A stretch of DNA of 11,087 bases from Christensenella sp. UBA7707 (GTDB taxonomy: Bacteria > Bacillota > Clostridia > Christensenellales > CAG-138): NCBI GenBank assembly GCA_002482435.1, contig DLFZ01000211.1, positions 1 to 11,087 on the forward strand. Direction: 5' to 3'. Positions 5,546-11,087 of the stretch are shown here, piece after piece; position 1 is the first letter of the stretch, and every line of letters begins with the position of its first letter. The translations under genes were made by a program, and so were the position numbers. The notes under the pieces are model-generated. The model was not told the origin of the DNA and did no database searches. It saw only the letters and a list, made by a program, of their open reading frames with translations.

Positions 5546-6439
5546 ATGGAACGGCTTTACTTCATTGTCAACTCTCTTTCGGGCGGCGGCCGCTGCGGTG
5601 AATGTTTTAAGGCGGCGCAAGCGGAGATGCACGCGCGCGGCATACCCTACGAATGGGTGGAAACCAAGCACCGCAAACATGCCGTAGAGCTTGCGAGGGC
5701 CGCTTACGAAAGCGGTGAACGGCGCATCGTTGCCGTGGGGGGCGACGGTACGATCAACGAGGTTGCTTCGGCGCTCGCGGGAACGGATGCCGTGATGGGC
5801 GTGCTGCCCTTTGGCACGGGCAATGACCTTGCAAAGGTCATCGGGCTTCCCACCGAGCCGCTTGCGGCGCTTGAAACGCTTCTTGCGGGCAACGTGAGGC
5901 AAATGGACGCGTGCGATGCGAACGGGTGCTTTTTCATCAACGTGGCAGGCTTTGGGTTTGATGTGGACGTGCTTATGTGCATGGAGAAATACAAGGCACG
6001 CTATAAAAAGGGCATGCTTCCGTACCTGCTCGGCATTTTAGATGCGCTGGCGCATTTGAAAAGCCTACCGATCAAAATCCACATGCCAGACGGCGTAATC
6101 AAGGAAATGGATGCCGTGTTGGTTGCTGTGGGAAACGGCACGCATTTTGGCGGCGGCATGAAGGCCGTGCCCGATGCTGATCCGTTTGACGGGCTGATGG
6201 ACGTATGCGCGATCCGAAAAGTATCACTTGTGCAGTTTCTGTTTCTGCTGCCGCGCTTCATCAAAGGGAAGCATGTGGGGCTTAAAATTGTTGACTACTT
6301 CCGCGCCGATTCGCTGTATGTGGAAGGGCCGGAAAGCAGTGTGCTCGATGTAGACGGTGAGCTTTACTCCCACGCACCCGCGCGGTTCACACTTCAAAAG
6401 CAGGCGCTCAACATGCTTGTGGGCGCAAAGGGCGCATAA
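5546..6439 (+). CDS. Diacylglycerol-kinase-family lipid kinase (DgkB/YegS type), copy 1
   Basis: Predicted soluble, membrane-associated lipid kinase that transfers phosphate from ATP to diacylglycerol or a similar lipid, in Gram-positives recycling diacylglycerol released by lipoteichoic acid synthesis. The 297 residues are the usual length. Visible motifs are the nucleotide-site GGDGT (65-69), PFGTGND (88-94), NVAGFGFD, GNGTHFGGGMK, a D.DPFDG acidic segment, and LDVDGE near the C-terminus. These cover the ATP and Mg2+ residues known for S. aureus DgkB, so an active enzyme is likely. The opening motif is VNSLSGGG instead of the usual VNP.AG.G. ATG 5546 follows a long purine-rich ribosome site. 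It heads the plus-strand run, with a paralog three bases downstream. The substrate cannot be fixed from sequence; other lipid acceptors are possible. Confidence 0.9.
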   Translation: MERLYFIVNSLSGGGRCGECFKAAQAEMHARGIPYEWVETKHRKHAVELARAAYESGERRIVAVGGDGTINEVASALAGTDAVMGVLPFGTGNDLAKVIGLPTEPLAALETLLAGNVRQMDACDANGCFFINVAGFGFDVDVLMCMEKYKARYKKGMLPYLLGILDALAHLKSLPIKIHMPDGVIKEMDAVLVAVGNGTHFGGGMKAVPDADPFDGLMDVCAIRKVSLVQFLFLLPRFIKGKHVGLKIVDYFRADSLYVEGPESSVLDVDGELYSHAPARFTLQKQALNMLVGAKGA

Positions 6440-6442
6440 CGT

Positions 6443-7321
6443 ATGGAACGGCGGCTTTTTTGCATCGTAAACCCCATTGCCGGAAGCGGACGCGCGAAGG
6501 ACGCTTATTTCAAGGCGCGCGCGTACCTTTTGGAAAATGGTGTTTCGTGCGAAGCCGTGTTTACGGAGCGCCACGGTCACGCGGCTGAGCTTGCACGCGA
6601 GGCGCTTCTTCGGGGCGAACGCGCGATTGTGGCCGTGGGCGGCGACGGTACCTGCCAGGAGGTCGGTTCTGCGCTTGTCGAAAGCGGAGCAGCCTTTGGC
6701 ATCCTTCCTTTCGGGACAGGAAACGATTTTGCCCGCGCGCTCCAGATCCCCCAGGGGGTGGAGGCCGCTGCGGATGTGCTTTTGAAGGGCGAGGCAAAGC
6801 GTGTGGACGCCGCCATGGCGAACGACCGCTTTTTTCTCAATGTGGCGGGCTTTGGGTTTGACGCTGAAGTGGTGCGCTACACCGAAAAGTACAAAAAGCG
6901 CTTCAACGGCATGTTTCCGTATCTCATGGGCATCTTTCAGGCGCTTTTGCACTTGAAGCCCATCGAAATGGAAGTGGAGGCTGGAGGAGAGCGTTTTTTA
7001 GAGAAAGCCATCCTCTTTAGCGCGTGCAACGGCACGCATCTTGCGGGCGGCATGAACCTTGCGCCCCTTGCGGACCCCTGCGACGGGCTGTTTGATTTTT
7101 GCGTGGTAAAGGCTGTGAGCGTTCCCGTGTTTTTAACGATCTTGCCGCGCTATATCAAAGGAAAGCACCTTTCCTCGCCGCACATCCGTTATTTCAAGGC
7201 GGAAGGCGCGCGGGTGACGTGCACCGGAGCGCATGTGCTGAACCTCGATGGCGAACTTGGCACGCAAACGCCCGTTACGTTTTCCCTTTTGAAAGGCGCG
7301 CTCAATATTTTTGTTCCCTGA
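6443..7321 (+). CDS. Diacylglycerol-kinase-family lipid kinase, copy 2 (tandem paralog)
   Basis: A second DgkB/YegS-type lipid kinase of 292 residues, sharing motif order and most motif residues with the gene before it: VNPIAGSGR (9-17, here with the canonical Pro), GGDGT (66-70), PFGTGND (89-95), NVAGFGFD, CNGTHLAGGMN, ADPCDG and LNLDGE. The pair clearly arose by tandem duplication but is well diverged (GGDGTINEV against GGDGTCQEV, many changes elsewhere), so it is not recent. Only three bases separate it from copy 1 and there is no strong ribosome site of its own, so translation is probably coupled. Two intact copies suggest different lipid substrates, or one catalytic and one supporting subunit; the sequence cannot decide. 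Confidence 0.9.
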   Translation: MERRLFCIVNPIAGSGRAKDAYFKARAYLLENGVSCEAVFTERHGHAAELAREALLRGERAIVAVGGDGTCQEVGSALVESGAAFGILPFGTGNDFARALQIPQGVEAAADVLLKGEAKRVDAAMANDRFFLNVAGFGFDAEVVRYTEKYKKRFNGMFPYLMGIFQALLHLKPIEMEVEAGGERFLEKAILFSACNGTHLAGGMNLAPLADPCDGLFDFCVVKAVSVPVFLTILPRYIKGKHLSSPHIRYFKAEGARVTCTGAHVLNLDGELGTQTPVTFSLLKGALNIFVP

Positions 7322-7338
7322 AGTACAGGAGGGTATGG

Positions 7339-8451
7339 ATGCAAAAACGCCGGCTACGGGCGAAGAACAAACAGAAAACGGTATCGCGTCTGGCGGTGGT
7401 AGCCCTTGGCGCGCTGGTGCTTGTGGGCGCTGCCGTGGGGCTTGTGTTTGCGTTTTCCGGCGGCGCATCGACCCGTGCGATGGAGGCGTTGCCGTTCTCT
7501 TCGGATTCCACGCGGCTCTTTACCGGCGGCGGCTTTTTGTACCTTGCGGACAATAAGCTCAACTATATGGATTTGAGCGACGAGCGAAAAAACCTTTCGC
7601 TTTCCACGAGCACCGCGGATTTCCGCCTTGCCGCGTCAAAAAGCGTGTTTGCGCTTTACAATGCTTCCGCCGTACAGATCGTTGGCGTAAACTTCCCCAT
7701 TGAGTTTTCGGGCACCGTGCAAAGCGTCAAGTGCGGCGCGTCGCATGTGGCGGTTTACCGGCAGGATGCCTCCGGCAACGGCGCCATTCAGGTGTTTACC
7801 GCAAACGGCGACCAGGCCGATAGCATCGACCTTTCAGCCGCAACGCTCGTCAACTACGGCTTTTGCTCGGGCTCCAACGATACGCTTTGGACGCTTACGC
7901 TCGACACGCAAAGCGCTACGCCGGTGCAAACGCTCACGACCTACGATCTTTTAAAATCCGCCACGACGGGCATCGTCACCATAAGCGGAGAGCTTGCGGA
8001 AACCATTTCCTTTACAGACAAAAGCGTGTTTGCCGTGTGTACGGGAAACCTTTTGCGCTTCAACCGCACCGGAAACGCGCAGGCGTACCGCGTGATTGTA
8101 TACGGCTACAAATACCTTGACGCATCGTTTTCCGGCTCGCGTCCGCTTTTTTTGTTCGTGCCGCGCAGCAGCGCTACGCTAAGCTCGGTGATGCTTCTCG
8201 GGGTGGATGAAGGCGATGTGGCGAGCGAGCGCAGGGTGTTTTTGCAGCTTCCGCAAAACGCGCTTACGGCGGTCGTTGCAGGCGGAAAGCTTTTTGTGTA
8301 CTGTGCAGATGCGGTTTACGTTTATTCCGAAAAGGGCACGCTTGTTTCGACGGAAGCCTTTGAAACGCCCATCGACGGCGCGGTGAAACTTGACGATACA
8401 CATATGCTTTTGACTAGGGGCGGTGCGCTTTACCTTGCGCCGCTGTCCTAA
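7339..8451 (+). CDS. Membrane-anchored beta-rich extracellular protein, DUF5711-like
   Basis: A protein of 370 residues with a basic N-terminus (about 1-17), one hydrophobic helix (about 18-39) and a long outside domain of short beta-like repeats alternating with polar turns (for example GGFLYLADNKLNYMD, GGKLFVYCADAVYVYSEKG and a final GGALYLAPLS). This suggests a beta-propeller-like fold. It resembles the uncharacterised DUF5711 family of Clostridia, but that assignment is from memory of pattern and context. There is no catalytic motif. The start is ATG 7339, six bases behind AGGAGGG (7327-7333); an ATG at 7335 is out of frame, and the longer in-frame reading from 7099 lies inside the kinase gene. 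It sits between the lipid kinases and cvpA. An envelope role is inferred from topology and neighbours only. Confidence 0.75.
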   Translation: MQKRRLRAKNKQKTVSRLAVVALGALVLVGAAVGLVFAFSGGASTRAMEALPFSSDSTRLFTGGGFLYLADNKLNYMDLSDERKNLSLSTSTADFRLAASKSVFALYNASAVQIVGVNFPIEFSGTVQSVKCGASHVAVYRQDASGNGAIQVFTANGDQADSIDLSAATLVNYGFCSGSNDTLWTLTLDTQSATPVQTLTTYDLLKSATTGIVTISGELAETISFTDKSVFAVCTGNLLRFNRTGNAQAYRVIVYGYKYLDASFSGSRPLFLFVPRSSATLSSVMLLGVDEGDVASERRVFLQLPQNALTAVVAGGKLFVYCADAVYVYSEKGTLVSTEAFETPIDGAVKLDDTHMLLTRGGALYLAPLS

Positions 8452-8545
8452 GCGGGCATTTCTCGCGGGAGTCGCCGTTTGTGCGGTGCCCGCAACCTTT
8501 TGAAAAGAGCGTTTGCACTTTTCAACCAGCGGTAACGGAGGTAAC
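8452..8545 (+). other. Gap before cvpA with two inverted repeats
   Basis: GCGGGCA (8452-8458) can pair with TGCCCGC (8487-8493), starting directly after the stop codon of the upstream gene. Next, TTGAAAAG (8500-8507) pairs with CTTTTCAA (8518-8525) around a 10-base loop. Neither is followed by a T-run, so strong termination is unlikely. They may process or partly insulate the message within the operon. The cvpA ribosome site GGAGGT (8537-8542) follows. No separate promoter is evident. Confidence 0.4.
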
Positions 8546-9253
8546 ATGAACATACTGGATTTTGCGGCGCTTCTCGTGTTTGCGCTGTATGTGCTGGGCG
8601 GGTTTTACCGTGGCTTTCTATATAGTGCCCTCTCCATCGGCGCGTACATGGTGTCGTGGCTTACGGGGCTATTGCTCATGCCCTTTGGCGCTTCTGCGGT
8701 AAAGGGAAGCGAGAAGCTTTACGGCATGATGCTCTATTACGCCGAAGGCAGCGAATATGTGAAGGATGCGGAGCTTGCGAGAAAAACCATAAGCTCTTTG
8801 AGTGCGGATCAAATCAAGGCCATCATCGACGAGGCGGGGCTTCCGTACCCTATGGGGAAGGCCATCACCCACAACATCGCGGTAGAGGCTTTTTCGAGCC
8901 AGAACATCACCACTCTGGGTGACTATTTCAACCAAACGATGGTGAGCGTGTTCATCAACATCCTTGTATTTTTGGTGATTTTCCTTATCGTGCGCGGCAT
9001 CCTGTCTTTTATCATCAACGGGGTGGATTACGCGCGTGTGCTGCCGCAGCTTAGAAGCAGTGACGCGGTGCTTGGCGCGGGGCTCGGCGTGGTTCGGGGC
9101 ATTCTCGCGCTGTTTGCGGTATTTATGCTGCTGCCGGTTGCGCTCACGGTGCTCGGCGGTTTCGATGCGGTGACGGAGCTTGTGAACAGATCGCTTTTCT
9201 CCTCCTTCTTCTACCGCTCAAATTTCCTGCTTAGTATGATGCCTGGGGTTTAA
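8546..9253 (+). CDS. cvpA: CvpA family membrane protein
   Basis: Integral membrane protein of 235 residues of the CvpA (colicin V production) family. Four hydrophobic segments are visible, at about 4-21, 24-46, 132-156 and 174-200. The last contains the family's Gly-rich stretch LGAGLGVVRG (175-184). The N-terminal N.LDFAALLVFALYVLGGFYRGF pattern, with Tyr-Arg-Gly closing the first helix, is typical. Residues about 50-130 form a polar, probably extracellular insert. CvpA proteins are linked to envelope integrity in some bacteria, but their biochemistry is unresolved. ATG 8546 is chosen over an upstream in-frame start at 8513 because GGAGGT lies just before it. Its stop codon abuts the next gene (TAAATG), indicating coupled translation. 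Confidence 0.85.
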   Translation: MNILDFAALLVFALYVLGGFYRGFLYSALSIGAYMVSWLTGLLLMPFGASAVKGSEKLYGMMLYYAEGSEYVKDAELARKTISSLSADQIKAIIDEAGLPYPMGKAITHNIAVEAFSSQNITTLGDYFNQTMVSVFINILVFLVIFLIVRGILSFIINGVDYARVLPQLRSSDAVLGAGLGVVRGILALFAVFMLLPVALTVLGGFDAVTELVNRSLFSSFFYRSNFLLSMMPGV

Positions 9254-10333
9254 ATGGAACAGAACAAAACGGAAAAAAAGCCGACCAAAGGCAACGGCAT
9301 TGCAAAAAAAATATTGATGGTGCTCATTTCGCTTGGCGTTATGGGTTTGATTGCCGCACTTGATCCGAACGTTTCAAGCATGGGTGATGCGCTTTCGCGT
9401 GCAAAGCCTTGGTGGCTTTTGTGCGCGCTTTTGTGCGCGGTGATGAGCTATGTGTTCAACATGCTCATGCACCTTGACATCTGCCGCATCGCGGACATCA
9501 ACATGACGTTTTTTGAGTGCGCCACCACCACCATGGTAGGGTTTTTCTACAACGCGCTCACCCCCATGCAAATCGGTGGGCAACCCATGCAGGTGCTTCA
9601 AATGCGCGGCTACGGCGTGCCTGTGGGAAGCGCTACATCCATTACGCTCATCAAGTATATGTCGTGGCAGTTTGCAGTGGTGCTGATCGCCACCGTGGGC
9701 ATGATCGTACTTGGCCAGCCCATTGCGCTTTTGGGCACGGCGGTGCGCACGCTTGTACTGATTGGCTACGGCATCAACGTGTTCGTGTTTGTATTCGTTA
9801 CGGTGGCAACGCTCAACCCCAAATGGCTTACGGGCATCGGCGACCGCCTGCTTGCGTTTTTAAAGCGCCACAGGCTGATCCGCAAGGAAAAGACCTACGA
9901 AAAAGCGGCTGCCAGCTGGGGTCGCATCATGAACGACTATGCCATGGCGGTGAAGTTGATGTTCAAGCGTAAGCTTCGCGGTGCGCTGCCGCTGCTGTTT
10001 TTCGGATTTATGGAGCTTGCGTGCTTTTTAAGCGTTACCTACTTTATCTACCGCGGGTTTGGTTTGAGCGAATATCCTGCGCATCATGTCATCCTTTTGC
10101 AGTCGCTTTTATCGATGGCGGTTTCGTTCATCCCCATACCGGGCGGCGCGGGCGCATCCGAAGGCGGGTTTTACTTGGTGTTCGGGAGCCTTTTCGGCAT
10201 GGCGCTCCGTTTCCCTTCCATGCTGCTTTGGCGCATGCTCACCTATTACCTCAACATCATTTTGGGAATTGTGTTCATTTTGGCGGACGGGTTCCGCAAA
10301 AACAGGCGGCGCTTGCCAAAACAAGAAGCGTAA
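9254..10333 (+). CDS. Flippase-like membrane protein, LPG-synthase TM / UPF0104 family
   Basis: Polytopic membrane protein of 359 residues with a short basic N-terminus and about eight hydrophobic helices. It matches the flippase-like domain found in MprF and in stand-alone YbhN/AglD-type proteins. Marks are FYNALTPMQIGGQPMQVL (GGQP at 108-111) and PIPGGAGASEGG (294-305) near the C-terminus. MprF's cytoplasmic aminoacyl-transferase domain is absent, so this is the transporter-like half only. Such proteins are thought to move lipids or lipid-linked molecules across the membrane; the substrate here is unknown. ATG directly follows the cvpA stop, with only a weak GGGG upstream, so translation probably depends on cvpA. 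The lipid kinases in the same run support a phospholipid-related role (inference). Confidence 0.88.
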   Translation: MEQNKTEKKPTKGNGIAKKILMVLISLGVMGLIAALDPNVSSMGDALSRAKPWWLLCALLCAVMSYVFNMLMHLDICRIADINMTFFECATTTMVGFFYNALTPMQIGGQPMQVLQMRGYGVPVGSATSITLIKYMSWQFAVVLIATVGMIVLGQPIALLGTAVRTLVLIGYGINVFVFVFVTVATLNPKWLTGIGDRLLAFLKRHRLIRKEKTYEKAAASWGRIMNDYAMAVKLMFKRKLRGALPLLFFGFMELACFLSVTYFIYRGFGLSEYPAHHVILLQSLLSMAVSFIPIPGGAGASEGGFYLVFGSLFGMALRFPSMLLWRMLTYYLNIILGIVFILADGFRKNRRRLPKQEA

Positions 10334-10346
10334 AAAGAGTAATCCC

Positions 10347-10380
10347 TTCGCCATGCCAAAAGCATGGCGAATCGAATTTT
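10347..10380 (+). terminator. Hairpin after the flippase-like gene, possible terminator
   Basis: TTCGCCATGC (10347-10356) and GCATGGCGAA (10362-10371) form a perfect 10-bp stem with loop CAAAA, followed by TCGAA and then TTTT (10377-10380). The stem is strong but the T-run is short and displaced by five bases, so it would terminate incompletely at best. It likely marks the end of the envelope genes, with partial read-through into the methyltransferase. Confidence 0.5.
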
Positions 10381-10396
10381 GAGAGGAACGATCATC

Positions 10397-11087
10397 ATGT
10401 ACCTTGCGGCAAATTGGCGCGATTACGAAATTTTAGACGCGGGCGACGGCAACAAGCTCGAGCGGTGGGATAGGGTTGTGCTTTTAAGGCCAGATCCGCA
10501 GGCCATTTGGCCCATGGACAGCCGTCAGGTGAAATCGCCGCATGCGCGTTATCTTCGCTCCGCCACGGGCGGCGGACATTGGGAGTTTGAAGCGACGCTG
10601 CCCGAAAGCTGGCAGGTTAAATACCGCGACCTTTCGTTTGTGGTGCGCCCCACGGGCTTCAAGCACACGGGGCTTTTCCCCGAACAGGCGGTCAACTGGG
10701 ATTTTATGCGCGACTGCGTGGAGCGCTCGGGGAAAAAGCCGAACATCCTCAACCTGTTTGCGTACACAGGCGGTGCAACTTGCGCGCTTGCGGCCGCGGG
10801 CGCGCAGGTCACGCATGTGGACGCCGCCAAGGGCATGGTCGCATGGGCAAAGGAAAACCTCAGCGCCTGCGGCCTTTCGGACGCACCCGTGCGCTTTATT
10901 GTGGATGATGCGCTCAAGTTCGTGCTTCGTGAGCAGCGGCGCGGCAAAACCTACGACGGCATCCTTATGGACCCCCCAAGCTATGGCCGCGGCCCTAACG
11001 GCGAAATGTGGAAAATGGAAGATGACCTTTATCCGCTGGTGGCGGAGTGCGTGAAGCTTTTGAGCGAAGAACCGCTGTTTTTCCTCA
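10397..11087 (+). CDS. Class I SAM-dependent methyltransferase, 3' end outside window
   Basis: Partial gene: 230 residues are visible and the frame is open at the window edge. Residues about 1-100 are a beta-rich N-terminal part with HTGLFPEQ just before the catalytic fold. The SAM-binding motif I is NLFAYTGGAT (119-128), followed by the acidic motif II segment HVDAAKGMVAWAKENL. The catalytic-site motif is DPPSYGRGP (192-200). This arrangement matches the RlmI-like COG1092/Methyltrans_SAM group, whose characterised members methylate rRNA bases; the specific target here is not known. ATG 10397 has GAGAGG (10381-10386) ten bases upstream, a slightly long spacing. A strong hairpin separates it from the flippase-like gene, so it may be only loosely part of that operon. 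Confidence 0.85.
   Translation, partial: MYLAANWRDYEILDAGDGNKLERWDRVVLLRPDPQAIWPMDSRQVKSPHARYLRSATGGGHWEFEATLPESWQVKYRDLSFVVRPTGFKHTGLFPEQAVNWDFMRDCVERSGKKPNILNLFAYTGGATCALAAAGAQVTHVDAAKGMVAWAKENLSACGLSDAPVRFIVDDALKFVLREQRRGKTYDGILMDPPSYGRGPNGEMWKMEDDLYPLVAECVKLLSEEPLFFL

Noticed and set aside
7099..7338. Longer reading of the DUF5711-like protein
   Set aside because: This part lies inside the second lipid kinase in another frame; the ATG at 7339 has AGGAGGG upstream and yields a proper basic N-terminus plus membrane helix.

Overview
The window looks like a chromosomal segment of a GC-rich Gram-positive anaerobe of the Clostridia (Bacillota). The support is strong AGGAGG-type ribosome binding sites, sigma-A-like promoters, dapF, a small TIGR03905-type four-cysteine protein, a CvpA protein next to a membrane-anchored DUF5711-like protein, and soluble DgkB/YegS-type lipid kinases. 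The genus cannot be read from the sequence. There is no IS element, CRISPR array, tRNA or rRNA, and the base composition looks even throughout, so it reads as core or near-core genome.

Region 1 (1-4157, plus strand) is the most interesting part. A near-consensus promoter, whose -10 lies in the first copy of a 19-bp direct repeat of 20-bp period, drives a 641-residue fusion of an entire ammonium-transporter (Amt) domain to a NarL/DesK-type histidine kinase. A NarL/LuxR response regulator overlaps its 3' end, and a conventional Amt transporter follows after a structured 156-bp gap. A bidirectional terminator closes the region. The simplest model is an ammonium-sensing two-component system, with the Amt fold as sensor and the neighbouring amt gene as a plausible target.

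Region 2 (4185-5315, minus strand) holds dapF (diaminopimelate epimerase, lysine and peptidoglycan synthesis) followed by a small cysteine-rich protein. They share a promoter in the divergent intergenic region 5316-5545, which also carries a 15-bp operator-like palindrome.

Region 3 (5546-11087, plus strand) is a tightly packed run. It holds two tandem paralogous diacylglycerol-kinase-family lipid kinases, a membrane-anchored beta-rich protein, a CvpA-family membrane protein, a lysylphosphatidylglycerol-flippase-like membrane protein and, after a hairpin, a class I SAM-dependent (probably RNA) methyltransferase cut off by the window end. Four of these five complete genes are membrane or phospholipid proteins, so an envelope-lipid role for the operon is inferred. 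No intergenic gap exceeds 300 bases.
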